Below, in pieces: positions 1 to 7,835 of a stretch of DNA of 64,000 nt (position 1 is its first letter; every line of letters starts with the position of its first letter). The notes beneath the pieces are model-generated. The model made no database searches and was not told the DNA's origin. It saw only the letters and a program-made list of their open reading frames with translations. A program made the translations under genes and the position numbers. Source of the DNA: an uncultured Bacteroidaceae bacterium (GTDB taxonomy: Bacteria; Bacteroidota; Bacteroidia; Bacteroidales; Bacteroidaceae). The DNA is taken from the NCBI GenBank assembly GCA_905234735.1, contig CAJOJA010000007.1, positions 8,512 through 72,511 on the forward strand, given 5' to 3'.

Positions 1-2041
1 CGCCAGGCTGTTCAGGATATTCGCGGATGGTCCAAATGTTGCCGGCATCGATAAATGCGGCTCCGTCAATCTTCCAGAATATGTGGGCACGATATTCCAG
101 ATTCAGGTCCAGCTTCACGTCGCCCGTCTGGTTGATGAAGTCGATGCGCCCGTCCTCGCCCTTGAAAGAACCGGGGCCGAGACCGCGCACCGACCAGCCG
201 CGCACGCTGTTGGCACCGCCACTGAAGTAACGTTTCTCGTAAGGCAGAATGGTGCTGTTGCCGAAGGGGAAGGCTACGCCTAGGCCGAAGTGGATGGAAA
301 GGGAGTTGGCGGGCGAGAAGCGGAAGCTCTTGGAGAAGTCGAAGTCGCACTTAGCATACTGGGCGTAGGCGATATTAAAGACGGTGTACTGGCCGTCGGA
401 GTTCTGGTTGGTCTTGAAGAGGCTGGTCAGCCCGTAGAGCAGGTTGCCCGCCGTCTCCACATTGAAGCGAAGGCTGTAGGCATTGGTGCCGTAGTTGCCG
501 GTGGCTCCGGAGAGGGGCTGCGAGGAGTAGCTGAAGGTGTAGCCCCACTTCATGATGAAGAGGTCCTCGTAGTTGTAGCGCAGGATTGCGTTGCGCGAGG
601 AGGCGTTGTCGAGGTAGTCCTCGCGGAAGGTTTTAGAGATCCAGGGCATGAAGACGTAGTTCAGGTCGATGAGGTCAATACGGTGCTGGCGCTGCCGTTC
701 CTGCTGGTTCCAGCGATAGCGCCACGCGCCGGTGACCACGCGGCGGTGGAACTCCGGACGGTTCTGGCTGTCGTACATCAGGGATATTTCGCTGACGGCA
801 TGACTGTTGCGCCGGAAGTTGCGACTGACGCCAGGGAACTTGAAGTCAGGGAAGGCCAGCGACACCTCGGCACCGTACTCGATATAGTCCTGATTGTCGT
901 AGCCCTCGAGCCCTCGGATGGCCTCGTAGGCACCACGAAGTTTCACGTTCAGCAACTCGGAGCCGCGAAACAGGTTGCGATTCTGGTACGAGAACACCAC
1001 GGCCGCTCCTAGGTCGCCGGCGGAGTTCGTACCCTCGAGCTCGGCATTGAGGGCGTGGCGTTTGTTTGTGGCCACACTAACGGTGGCGTTCAGGCGTGTG
1101 CTGTCGGTGGTGTCGGGCGTCATGGCCACAGCGGAGGTCATCACAGCCCCCAGGGCAGAGAGATTGCTATAGGTCTCCTGGACGTGCTGTTCGTTGTAGC
1201 ACTCGCCTGGGCGTATGGCATTCTTCACGCGCAGGGTGCTCTCGCTCAGCATGTTGCCGCTGGTACTGTCGGACAGGAAGCGAACGTCGCCGATGCGGAA
1301 TCGACGGTGGGCGGTCGTCTGCGATTGTCCTGCAGGGCGGAAGTTGTCGACGTACATCTTCACGTCCACCTCCAGATTGCCCAGGGTGGTATCGGCCTCG
1401 AAGCGGATATATTCCTTGTTGAACTGGTAATAGCCTTTGCGGCGGAGCAGACGGTTGATGCGCGTGCGCTCGTTATCCAATTCGTTCAGGTCGAAGCGCA
1501 TCCCCACCGCCATGTGCGACTCGCGGGCGGTGCTGTCCAGGATGGCGCGTATCGTCGGGTCGGCCACATATTGCTCGATGCTCTTCACCCGATAGAGCGG
1601 CCCGAGCTTTATGTCGTAAAGGACGTTCAGTTTGAAACGCTTCTTGCGCTCCAGCAAGTCGACGTTGGCACGCAGATAACCCATGTTGCGCACAGCCGCC
1701 TCGATGTTGTCGCGCGTCTTCATGGCCCTCTGCTGGCTGTAGATGACGGGGGCCTGACCGATGCGCTGCATGAAGCGGTTGATGCGCTTCGTCGAGTCGC
1801 GGCCACTCATCAGGTAGGGTCCCATGGGCACCTTCAGCAGGCTGAACCAGCGCGTATTCGGGTGCTGCTGAACGTAGCCCATCATCTGGCTGGTGGATAT
1901 GGACTTGGCCGACGTGCGAATCTTCAAGTCGTTGAGCAGATACTCGTCTTCGGGGATGAAGCGAGACACACTGCAACTGGCCGCCAGAACCACGACAGCC
2001 AGGAGAGAGACGATGCGGAATATACCACAATGGCGTTTCAC
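1..2041 (-). CDS. tamL: TamA-like outer-membrane assembly lipoprotein (TamL), 3' end cut by window edge
   Basis: Omp85-superfamily protein likely to help insert outer-membrane or surface proteins; in Bacteroidetes the TamA counterpart (TamL) carries a lipid anchor. The frame is open from a GTG at 2041 to the left edge (680 codons). The N-terminus is a lipoprotein signal: hydrophobic stretch, then LAAS-C with Cys23. POTRA-like sequence follows, and near the left edge the barrel motif AAFIDAGNIW is visible, typical of the end of BamA/TamA barrels. Only the last strands should be missing. No in-frame ATG lies upstream or close downstream, and a TATCTTTG promoter element sits only 4 bases before the GTG, so the message may be leaderless. 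It is divergent from the RNA methyltransferase. Family assignment is firm; the TamL rather than BamA choice rests on the lipobox. Confidence 0.88.
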   Translation of the reverse strand, partial: MKRHCGIFRIVSLLAVVVLAASCSVSRFIPEDEYLLNDLKIRTSAKSISTSQMMGYVQQHPNTRWFSLLKVPMGPYLMSGRDSTKRINRFMQRIGQAPVIYSQQRAMKTRDNIEAAVRNMGYLRANVDLLERKKRFKLNVLYDIKLGPLYRVKSIEQYVADPTIRAILDSTARESHMAVGMRFDLNELDNERTRINRLLRRKGYYQFNKEYIRFEADTTLGNLEVDVKMYVDNFRPAGQSQTTAHRRFRIGDVRFLSDSTSGNMLSESTLRVKNAIRPGECYNEQHVQETYSNLSALGAVMTSAVAMTPDTTDSTRLNATVSVATNKRHALNAELEGTNSAGDLGAAVVFSYQNRNLFRGSELLNVKLRGAYEAIRGLEGYDNQDYIEYGAEVSLAFPDFKFPGVSRNFRRNSHAVSEISLMYDSQNRPEFHRRVVTGAWRYRWNQQERQRQHRIDLIDLNYVFMPWISKTFREDYLDNASSRNAILRYNYEDLFIMKWGYTFSYSSQPLSGATGNYGTNAYSLRFNVETAGNLLYGLTSLFKTNQNSDGQYTVFNIAYAQYAKCDFDFSKSFRFSPANSLSIHFGLGVAFPFGNSTILPYEKRYFSGGANSVRGWSVRGLGPGSFKGEDGRIDFINQTGDVKLDLNLEYRAHIFWKIDGAAFIDAGNIWTIREYPEQPG

Positions 2042-2045
2042 GCAA

Positions 2046-2053
2046 CAAAGATA
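2046..2053 (-). promoter_or_regulatory. -7 promoter element for tamL
   Basis: TATCTTTG on the reverse strand fits the Bacteroidetes TAnnTTTG -7 consensus. It ends 4 bases before the GTG of tamL, so transcription would begin at or next to the start codon. No convincing TTG -33 element; the upstream DNA is a heptamer repeat. Confidence 0.6.
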
Positions 2054-2060
2054 CTAATAA

Positions 2061-2091
2061 ATTGAGAATTGAAAATTGAAAATTGAAAATT
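2061..2091. repeat. A/T-rich 7-bp tandem repeat
   Basis: Near-perfect repeats of the unit GAAAATT between the divergent tamL and RNA methyltransferase promoters. The same unit recurs at many other intergenic sites in this window. Confidence 0.8.
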
Positions 2092-2097
2092 ATTTCT

Positions 2098-2105
2098 TAC
2101 CTTTG
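2098..2105 (+). promoter_or_regulatory. -7 promoter element for the SpoU methyltransferase
   Basis: TACCTTTG matches TAnnTTTG and lies 20 bases before the ATG at 2125. This supports 2125 as the start rather than an in-frame ATG at 2083, which would be upstream of the promoter. Confidence 0.65.
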
Positions 2106-2124
2106 TCCATATTTTAGGCAGATT

Positions 2125-2883
2125 ATGATTAGCAAGGCACGAATTAAGCAGATACACGGACTGGAACGAAAGAAAAACCGTCTGGAGGAAGGGCTGTTCG
2201 TGGCCGAGGGGCCAAAGTTGGTGGGTGAACTGCTGGCCACCCTGCAGCCCTGCTATGTAGCAGCTACTGAGGAATGGTTGGCGACCAACCGCAAAAGGCT
2301 GGGGAATGCTGAAACCGACGTGGTAACAGACGAGGAACTGCAACGGACCAGCCTTCTTCAGCACCCGCAGTCGGTCGTTGCGCTCTTCCCCATCCCCCAC
2401 TCCGAAGCGAGTCTGGCTGAAACAGCCCAGCGGGAACTGTGTCTGGCGCTGGACGGCGTGCAGGACCCCGGCAATCTGGGCACCATCGTCCGGCTGGCCG
2501 ACTGGTTTGGCATCCGGCACGTCTTCTGCTCGACGGACTCGGCCGACATTTTCAACCCCAAGGCCACACAGGCTACGATGGGAGCACTGGCACGCGTCAG
2601 CGTCCATCACATTGACCTGCTCCAAGCCCTCCGGCAAACCACGGCGCCCGTCTACGGCACCTTCCTCGACGGGAAAGACATCTACAGCCAGCGACTCACG
2701 GAGAACGGCGTCATCGTCATGGGCAACGAAGGGCGAGGCATATCAGCAGAGGCGGCAGCCCTCGTGAGCCACCGCCTCTATATTCCGCCCTATCCGGCCG
2801 ATCGTACGACTGTGGAAAGCCTGAACGTGGCCATCGCCACAGCCATCGTCTGCGCTGTTTTCAGGAGCCCCAGGACTGCCTAA
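2125..2883 (+). CDS. SpoU/TrmH-family RNA 2'-O-methyltransferase
   Basis: 252-residue SPOUT-class methyltransferase, expected to put a 2'-O-methyl group from SAM on rRNA or tRNA in the cytoplasm. The N-terminal substrate-binding part contains EGLFVAEGPKLVGELL. The SpoU fold then shows its knot motifs in order: NPKATQATMGALARV, VIVMGNEGRGIS and the C-terminal SLNVAIATAI. Start chosen at 2125 because the promoter element ends at 2105. Its stop codon overlaps, tail to tail, the stop of the next gene on the other strand. The exact RNA target (RlmB-like or TrmH-like) cannot be told from sequence. Confidence 0.9.
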   Translation: MISKARIKQIHGLERKKNRLEEGLFVAEGPKLVGELLATLQPCYVAATEEWLATNRKRLGNAETDVVTDEELQRTSLLQHPQSVVALFPIPHSEASLAETAQRELCLALDGVQDPGNLGTIVRLADWFGIRHVFCSTDSADIFNPKATQATMGALARVSVHHIDLLQALRQTTAPVYGTFLDGKDIYSQRLTENGVIVMGNEGRGISAEAAALVSHRLYIPPYPADRTTVESLNVAIATAIVCAVFRSPRTA

Positions 2884-3668
2884 TCCTCCAACGGGAAACC
2901 CTCCTCGGTCTCCTCCTTCACAGCTGCCTCGGCGGCATAGGTCGAATAGAACGTCTCGTCGTTGTCCAGATCCTCGTCCTGATCCATCTGGCGCTCGTCG
3001 TCCAGTTCGTCCTCGTCGTCCTCCTCGTTACGAATCAGATTGCCGTCCTCGTCATACTTCGCGTCGCTGTTGCAGCGCAACTTCATCATGGGTTCCTTCT
3101 TCTTGGCAAAAATGGCTTCTGTCCACGAACCCTTCTCCACCTCCAGCACCTCATAGCCCTGTGCCACTTTCTTCTCCAGCGTACCGCCTTTGACGTGTAT
3201 GCGGCTGGTGGGCAACTGCGTCGTGCTGATGTCGAAACTCGACTCGATGATATCCTTGATACTCAGAGGTATGCTGTCCCATCCGCCACCGAAGTTGCGG
3301 TCAATGAGCTCCAGCAACATGGCTGGCGTGACGTGCTTCACGTTCTCATAGCTCAAGTCCGTGATGCGCTTGATGAACTTACGACGAACGGCGATGCACC
3401 CCTTGCGCTCGTCGCAACTGGAGAATGTGGCCCAGTCCTTCGTTTCGTACTTTTTCACCTCACGCTCGTCGCCCGGGTTGTAGTGAACCACATCGAAGCA
3501 GAGACGAATCGTGTTCAGCAGTTTCTCCTCCGACGAAGCAAAGCCTTCCTCGCTCCGCTCCTTCTCCCAGAGCTGGGCAATCTGCTCTTCGTCCAAATCC
3601 CATACATTGTTGGAGTTCAAGTCCAAAATCGACTCCAACATCAGTTCTATTTTCTTATTTGTTGCCAT
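2880..3668 (-). CDS. Hypothetical acidic protein
   Basis: I do not recognise the family. The 262-residue product has no signal peptide or membrane segment and should be cytoplasmic. The first 60 residues are predicted helical and rich in Leu/Glu, including an AQLWEKE stretch. The middle contains a basic KGCIAVRRKFIKR segment. The last 60 residues are strongly acidic (runs such as EEDDEDELDDE) and probably disordered. An ATG two codons earlier (3674) is also possible; the promoter element at 3689-3696 leaves a short leader for either. Divergent from ispE; its stop overlaps that of the RNA methyltransferase. Confidence 0.75.
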   Translation of the reverse strand: MATNKKIELMLESILDLNSNNVWDLDEEQIAQLWEKERSEEGFASSEEKLLNTIRLCFDVVHYNPGDEREVKKYETKDWATFSSCDERKGCIAVRRKFIKRITDLSYENVKHVTPAMLLELIDRNFGGGWDSIPLSIKDIIESSFDISTTQLPTSRIHVKGGTLEKKVAQGYEVLEVEKGSWTEAIFAKKKEPMMKLRCNSDAKYDEDGNLIRNEEDDEDELDDERQMDQDEDLDNDETFYSTYAAEAAVKEETEEGFPLED

Positions 3669-3688
3669 AATCATCTGAATTGTGTGCG

Positions 3689-3696
3689 CAAAGATA
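3689..3696 (-). promoter_or_regulatory. -7 promoter element for the acidic hypothetical protein
   Basis: TATCTTTG on the reverse strand, with a TTG 18 bases upstream; leader about 10-15 bases. Confidence 0.65.
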
Positions 3697-3738
3697 TAAA
3701 TTTATTCACAATTACAAGTAACATTCATAATTATTTTT

Positions 3739-3746
3739 TAATTTTG
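3739..3746 (+). promoter_or_regulatory. -7 promoter element for ispE
   Basis: TAATTTTG fits TAnnTTTG but ends only 4 bases before the ispE ATG at 3751, again suggesting a leaderless or very short-leader message. Confidence 0.5.
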
Positions 3747-3750
3747 TGCC

Positions 3751-4566
3751 ATGAAAACATTTCCTTGTGCAAAAATCAATCTCGGCCTCTACGTTACGGA
3801 ACGCCGTCCCGACGGCTACCATAACCTGGAAACCGTCTTTTATCCCATCCCACTTCGTGACGAACTGGAGGTCAAACAAGCCGATGGCGACGAACTGCTG
3901 ATTGAGGGCATCCCCGTGGCAGGAAACGTCGAAGACAACCTTGTGATGCGCGTTGTCCGCAAACTGCGTGACGAGGGGCATCCCATCCCTCCCCTGCGCA
4001 TAAGACTGCGCAAGAACATCCCCTCCGGAGCAGGACTGGGCGGAGGCAGCAGCGATGCGGCCTACATGATGGCGATGCTCAATGAGATGTTCCGGCTTGG
4101 ACTCAGCACCGAAGAGATGGAACGCAGTGTTTCGCGCCTGGGAGCCGACTGTGCCTTCTTTGTAAAGAGCAGGCCCGTACTGGCCCACGGCATCGGCGAC
4201 CAGTTCACACCCATCAGCCTCGACCTCTCCGGCTGGTTCATTCTGCTCGTCAAACCCGGCGACTTCATTTCCACACGCGAAGCCTATCAGGGCGTCCACC
4301 CACAGCAGCCGCAGCACAAACTGGCCGAAAGCATCCAGCACCCTGTCGAACAATGGCCCGAACTGGTGGAGAACGACTTCGAAAGCAGCGTCTTCCCCCT
4401 CCACCCCACCGTGGCCGACATTAAGCGCCAGCTCTACGACGGCGGAGCCCTGTATGCCGCCATGAGTGGCAGCGGCAGCAGCGTCTTCGGCCTGTTCCGC
4501 GAACGTCCGTCCGACACCTTCGTAGACACCTTCGCACCCCACTTCACTTTTGTCGGCATTTTGTAG
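3751..4566 (+). CDS. ispE: 4-diphosphocytidyl-2-C-methyl-D-erythritol kinase
   Basis: GHMP-family kinase of the non-mevalonate (MEP) isoprenoid pathway; phosphorylates the 2-hydroxyl of CDP-methylerythritol with ATP in the cytosol. 271 residues, normal for the family. The N-terminus has CAKINLGLYV and RPDGYHNLETVF (substrate pocket), the ATP-binding glycine loop is PSGAGLGGGSSDAA near residues 90-104, and the C-terminal GHMP motif is AAMSGSGSSVFGLF. It starts right after a promoter element, so it is probably monocistronic. The DNA just after its stop codon is the first copy of the 22-bp-unit dispersed repeat. Confidence 0.96.
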   Translation: MKTFPCAKINLGLYVTERRPDGYHNLETVFYPIPLRDELEVKQADGDELLIEGIPVAGNVEDNLVMRVVRKLRDEGHPIPPLRIRLRKNIPSGAGLGGGSSDAAYMMAMLNEMFRLGLSTEEMERSVSRLGADCAFFVKSRPVLAHGIGDQFTPISLDLSGWFILLVKPGDFISTREAYQGVHPQQPQHKLAESIQHPVEQWPELVENDFESSVFPLHPTVADIKRQLYDGGALYAAMSGSGSSVFGLFRERPSDTFVDTFAPHFTFVGIL

Positions 4567-4569
4567 CGC

Positions 4570-4705
4570 TTCCATCGACGTTAGGTTTGACCTCCATCGA
4601 CGTGTCGATGGAGCCTAAACGACGCGTTGATCAAGCCTCAACGACACGTCGTTGGAGGCTCAACCTATCAACGCATGCGTGCACACGTGCGTACGCGTGC
4701 GTTCC
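4570..4705. repeat. Dispersed repeat, copy 1: semi-palindromic 22-bp units plus alternating purine-pyrimidine tract
   Basis: Four tandem units of 22-23 bp, each built around CGAC(G/A)nGTCG and ending in AGCCT or a close variant (GACCT, GGCT). The unit at 4592-4613 is a perfect inverted repeat (CTCCATCGAC/GTCGATGGAG) and the one at 4635-4659 is nearly so. They end in a conserved 50-bp block (4656-4705) whose right half alternates purine and pyrimidine (GCATGCGTGCACACGTGCG). That block recurs at 7853-7902 with 46 of 50 bases identical and in looser form at 57000-57073. No open reading frame in it looks real. The remaining intergenic DNA, 4706-4856, shows only a short TTAACGTTAA palindrome. Confidence 0.85.
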
Positions 4706-4856
4706 ACGTTATATTAACGTTAATTGGTGTTTTTGCCATCCAAGTTACAAAAAGCGACAAATTTCCGAGCTGATTGGGCGAGTAATATATTTATTACTCC
4801 AAGTTTACAAATCTGGGGATAAAGAAGAATTATATAATAGGTGCTCTCCTCAATTA

Positions 4857-5774
4857 TCACACAGCTTCAGCAAACAATTCAAGTTGACGGACAGGCTCGG
4901 CTTCAATTCTCTCTTGAAGTTCAAAGTTAAATACTAACGCTTCAACGACGGAATGTCGGTTTTCAATGTGTCCGCCGCCATGATAGAAATGTTCGCGGGT
5001 GGTGACATTGAAGCGGTTCCAGTAACGGGCAATCATTTCGTTTGGTCGGAAGTCGTTGTGGTGCCAGGTGGAGAGGATAAACTTTGCACGGGTTCGATTG
5101 AGGGCTTCGAACAGCTCATGTTCGTCCTGCTCAGTCCAGCCATTATAGTAATCGACGTAGCGGCCAAAGTAGGGTGGGTCGCAGTAGATGATGTCTTCTG
5201 GCTCGGCGCGTTTGATGGTTTCGGTGAAGGAGACATTACTGAAATCCCAGGGCTTTCGGGCGATGATGCGGGAGACGTTCTCTATCTGATTGCAAATCTT
5301 GGTGACGTAGGCGGGAGCGAAACGATCGGGCTTCTTGCAGAACGGGATGTTCCACTCGCCGTGGCGGTTAAAGCGCATCATGCCATTGAAGCCTGCACGC
5401 GAGAGAAAGATGAAGTCGTAGGGGCTGTGCTCACGATTGAAACGGTCGCGGACGAGGCGGAAGTGGGCGTAGCCGTTGTCGTCGGCCTGGGCCAGTAGGC
5501 GGCTCTCATTTTCGAGATAGGCCCGCATAGTGTATTGCGTAACTTCGCCATTCTGCACAGCGCGGTAGAAGTTGATGATGTGCGGATTAGTGTCGCCTAC
5601 GATGTGGGCACCGCGCATGGGAGAGTTGAAGCCCACGACCCCCGTGCCAAAAAAAGGCTCTATCCAGCGGGCCTTTAGGTCGGTACCGGAGGTCAGGATG
5701 AGGTCATTAATCCAAGGCACGAGCTTGGTCTTGATGCCCTGCGACTTAATAGGGGGGACGGTGACGATGGCCAT
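4857..5774 (-). CDS. D12-class adenine-N6 DNA methyltransferase of the EcoRV-like R-M system
   Basis: 305-residue Dam/D12-class modification enzyme that methylates adenine N6 in DNA using SAM. Motif I (SAM binding) is EPFFGTGVVG, and the catalytic motif IV is DPPY in IIYCDPPYFGRYVDYY. Length is close to M.EcoRV (about 298 residues, also a D12-class enzyme). It starts 3 bases after the stop of the upstream endonuclease gene, so both are one operon with the endonuclease first. Inferred target: GATATC, because the partner nuclease is EcoRV-like. The early KTKLVPWI segment matches the usual N-terminal KxKLxPWI of the class. Confidence 0.92.
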   Translation of the reverse strand: MAIVTVPPIKSQGIKTKLVPWINDLILTSGTDLKARWIEPFFGTGVVGFNSPMRGAHIVGDTNPHIINFYRAVQNGEVTQYTMRAYLENESRLLAQADDNGYAHFRLVRDRFNREHSPYDFIFLSRAGFNGMMRFNRHGEWNIPFCKKPDRFAPAYVTKICNQIENVSRIIARKPWDFSNVSFTETIKRAEPEDIIYCDPPYFGRYVDYYNGWTEQDEHELFEALNRTRAKFILSTWHHNDFRPNEMIARYWNRFNVTTREHFYHGGGHIENRHSVVEALVFNFELQERIEAEPVRQLELFAEAV

Positions 5775-5777
5775 ACG

Positions 5778-6584
5778 CTAGTTCTTGAGTTTCTTGCGAA
5801 TCTTCTGCTGCTTGTCGAGGTAAGCCTTGTATGTCTCAAGGTTGTTATAGCGGGGCTTGCCGATGCCGGCCTTTTTAGCGTCTGCGGTATTGAAGAAGTT
5901 CATCCAATAGTCATCGAAAACGTCCTCACCGAGGTCGGAAAAAGTTCCGTTTCCTGCAACCAAGTCGTCTATGTCATCGATACCACCCAAGTTACGTGTG
6001 TTTCCGCTGCCTGTCTTGTCACTGGCAATCTTCCACTTAGGCTGCACAAAGAATATAAACTGCTTTATGACCGATTTGATGATATCCAACTCGTCCACGC
6101 TGTAAATGTCCTTTTCGTTCTTGTCCGTCACGCTCTGCCTGTAGAGCATGCCGATGACGAGGTGGCACTTATAGTCATTGTAAGGATAGTCGGTGCTTTT
6201 CTTTACGTCACGATTGCGGAAATAACCCCAATAAGAGCCGAGCGTTAGGCCGTTCACCTTGCGGTCGTCACCATAGTAGCTCGACTTGAAATCTACGGCA
6301 AAGAGGTTGCCGTCTGCATCCTTGAACGTGAGGTCAGGATAATAGTTTTGCTTCGAAGGCAGTTCCATCGTCATGCCGTTGCAACGGGCAAAAGCATCGA
6401 GGTGAGGAATGAGGATAATTTCGATGATTTTTGAAACGACCTTCGTATCGTTCGTTATTGTATAGACGTTCTTGCTCACGTCAATGAAGCCCTTGACAAT
6501 CCAGTCGTTGTCCTTCGTTTCGAGCAGCGACTTATACGATTCCACTTCCTTGGTCAAGAGGTCTTGAAAAGTTTGCTTATCCAT
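5778..6584 (-). CDS. EcoRV-like type II restriction endonuclease
   Basis: 268-residue PD-(D/E)xK nuclease closely resembling EcoRV along its length. The catalytic set is visible: Asp84 in QNYYPDLTF, then Asp98 and Lys100 in FAVDFKSSYY, matching EcoRV Asp74/Asp90/Lys92. The DNA-recognition loop GSGNTRN (residues 192-198) matches the EcoRV loop GSGNTTN that reads GATATC in the major groove. LGSYWGYFRN and DDYWMNF also match EcoRV positions. It should cut GATATC, with protection by the downstream methyltransferase. Start chosen at 6584; an in-frame ATG at 6617 lies upstream of the promoter element. Intact, with no frameshift seen. Confidence 0.93.
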   Translation of the reverse strand: MDKQTFQDLLTKEVESYKSLLETKDNDWIVKGFIDVSKNVYTITNDTKVVSKIIEIILIPHLDAFARCNGMTMELPSKQNYYPDLTFKDADGNLFAVDFKSSYYGDDRKVNGLTLGSYWGYFRNRDVKKSTDYPYNDYKCHLVIGMLYRQSVTDKNEKDIYSVDELDIIKSVIKQFIFFVQPKWKIASDKTGSGNTRNLGGIDDIDDLVAGNGTFSDLGEDVFDDYWMNFFNTADAKKAGIGKPRYNNLETYKAYLDKQQKIRKKLKN

Positions 6585-6606
6585 GATTTTTTGTATTATC
6601 TGCCTA

Positions 6607-6614
6607 CAAAGATA
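6607..6614 (-). promoter_or_regulatory. -7 promoter element for the R-M operon
   Basis: TATCTTTG on the reverse strand, 22 bases before the endonuclease ATG at 6584. No controller (C-protein) gene or C-box was seen. Confidence 0.65.
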
Positions 6615-6783
6615 CAAAACTTTCCGCAGATTAACTCCTTTCCCCTCGAAAAATTAACAAATCGTTACGAAAAAGGGTGGGGAAGCTCGTTTTGCTTCTC
6701 GCCCTGCTGTATAAATTCATTCTCTCGGCAGATATTGGGGCGAAATGCAGAAATAATAATCAAAGTGCCCCCTCGACCTTTTA

Positions 6784-7008
6784 TCAATTAATCCTGTCCA
6801 GTTCCTCTAACAAGTAACTATAAACATAGCCGGAAGACTGGAAGAAAAGGCCTGTCTTAGGATTGCTCAACTTATCAAAGAGGCGGGAGGTATAAACGGC
6901 ATCGAAGGCCTGCTGAAGTGAAAGACCACGTTCTTCCATCAGTCGGTAAATCATGTCCTTCACAATTTCCTCCTTCATAATCTGGAATTCTTCCTGCGAT
7001 ACGTTCAT
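6784..7008 (-). CDS. Small hypothetical protein, third gene of the DUF3791/DUF3990 module
   Basis: 74-residue cytoplasmic protein, mostly helical (KEEIVKDMIYRLMEERG, LSLQQAFDAVY), no signal or membrane segment. I do not recognise a named family. Its ATG overlaps, as ATGA, the original stop of the decayed DUF3990 gene upstream, so the three genes (7697 down to 6784) were one translationally coupled operon. It looks intact although its neighbour is broken. A role as an accessory or antitoxin-like partner is inference from context only. Confidence 0.7.
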   Translation of the reverse strand: MNVSQEEFQIMKEEIVKDMIYRLMEERGLSLQQAFDAVYTSRLFDKLSNPKTGLFFQSSGYVYSYLLEELDRIN

Positions 7009-7479
7009 TTCTGCTTGATAAGTTTGTCAATAGCCCCCTGTGTACAGAAAGCATATTGGAAGGTGATGCCTTTGATTACTGGATACGGCGCAAGAATTCG
7101 TCAAAGGTGATGTAGCCCTGTTTGAAACGAACTGTCTGTGCACCGATGCGATCGTTGGCTATCGGACCATAAACAATGTCGTAGTCGTGAAGCGTCAGTC
7201 CATTGGGTTCTGTTCGGTGGTCATAGACGAAGTGGGACCATTCCACGGTGTATTCCTCAAAGCGCTTGTAACGAAACTGCTGAAAGATCGTTTCGTCGAA
7301 CTCATAGACATTTATGACGGGGGAGCCGTTTCCTCGAACTCTGCCCTGAATTGTGCCATCTCCAAAGCCTGCTATTCGTCGTCAGACAAGTAGAAAGCAC
7401 GGCCAAAATCCTTGTTTGGCTTAGACTTTGCAAGATCTATTTGCCGTATATCGACTGTGGAGCCGTGAAAGAGTTTCAT
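7005..7479 (-). pseudogene. Decayed DUF3990 protein gene (ADP-ribosyltransferase-like toxin family)
   Basis: Conceptual translation gives a near full-length DUF3990 protein in three pieces. Piece one starts MKLFHGSTVDI and runs to FGRAFYLSDDE before an in-frame TAG at 7372-7374; the frame continues past it with QALEMAQFRAEFEE. Piece two, in a second frame after a shift near 7320, carries VINVYEFDE, EEYTVEWSHFVYD and HDYDIVYGPIANDRIGAQ. Piece three, in the third frame after a shift near 7080, carries VIKGITFQYAFCTQGAIDKL and ends in a TGA overlapping the next ATG. One nonsense change and two frameshifts make an active protein unlikely. DUF3990 proteins are usually 150-170 residues and pair with DUF3791. 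Confidence 0.85.
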
Positions 7480-7697
7480 AGTTTGCCTCCTTTCCGTTGG
7501 CAGTAGGCCTGCAGAGTATCGATGTTCTCCTCGAACGAAAGCGTGTGCATGATACCATAGTGCTTGTCGCATAATGCAAGGGCACCATATTGGCTTAGAT
7601 AATGGTAAGCCTGGGCCTCCGTCACGTTGCTACGGGAGGCAAACGCCGCCACCAGCATGATAATATATTCTATTTTGTTAAGCACCGATGCTGCCAC
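7476..7697 (-). CDS. DUF3791 family small protein
   Basis: 73-residue protein starting from GTG (no ATG in range); the promoter element at 7723-7730 leaves a 20-25 base leader. Family features: helical N-terminal half (NKIEYIIMLVAAFA), then YHYLSQYGALALCDKHYGIM and a C-terminal HTLSFEENIDTLQ, matching the usual DUF3791 pattern of a Leu/Tyr-rich middle followed by HY..MHT. DUF3791 genes sit directly upstream of DUF3990 toxin-like genes in many Bacteroidales and Firmicutes; here the stop overlaps the DUF3990 start as ATGA. It is intact while the partner is destroyed, which fits an antitoxin-like or chaperone role outliving its toxin. That role is inferred, not shown. Confidence 0.75.
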   Translation of the reverse strand: MAASVLNKIEYIIMLVAAFASRSNVTEAQAYHYLSQYGALALCDKHYGIMHTLSFEENIDTLQAYCQRKGGKL

Positions 7698-7722
7698 ACG
7701 CGTGTTATTTAAAAAACTGCTG

Positions 7723-7730
7723 CAAAGATA
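7723..7730 (-). promoter_or_regulatory. -7 promoter element for the DUF3791 module
   Basis: TATCTTTG on the reverse strand; a clear TTG -33 element at normal spacing was not found. Confidence 0.6.
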
Positions 7731-7835
7731 CTCATTTTTTGCAAGAAACGAGAAACATATTATTATAAATATGACTTAAAAGCGGAATGTATACTTATTT
7801 TTGTTGTTTCTGGCAGGCATATGTCACCATTTTGT

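Noticed and set aside
1055-2065. 336-codon open frame on the + strand
   Set aside because: Lies antisense to tamL, whose frame has clear lipoprotein and barrel motifs; its translation is low-complexity His/Val/Ala text.
4570-4705. Possible CRISPR array in the 22-bp tandem units
   Set aside because: Units abut with no unique spacers, and there are no cas genes in the window.
4587-4937. 116-codon frame through dispersed repeat copy 1 (similar frames at 7868 and 56929)
   Set aside because: Coding potential comes only from the alternating repeat tract; no start context, and it runs into the methyltransferase on the other strand.
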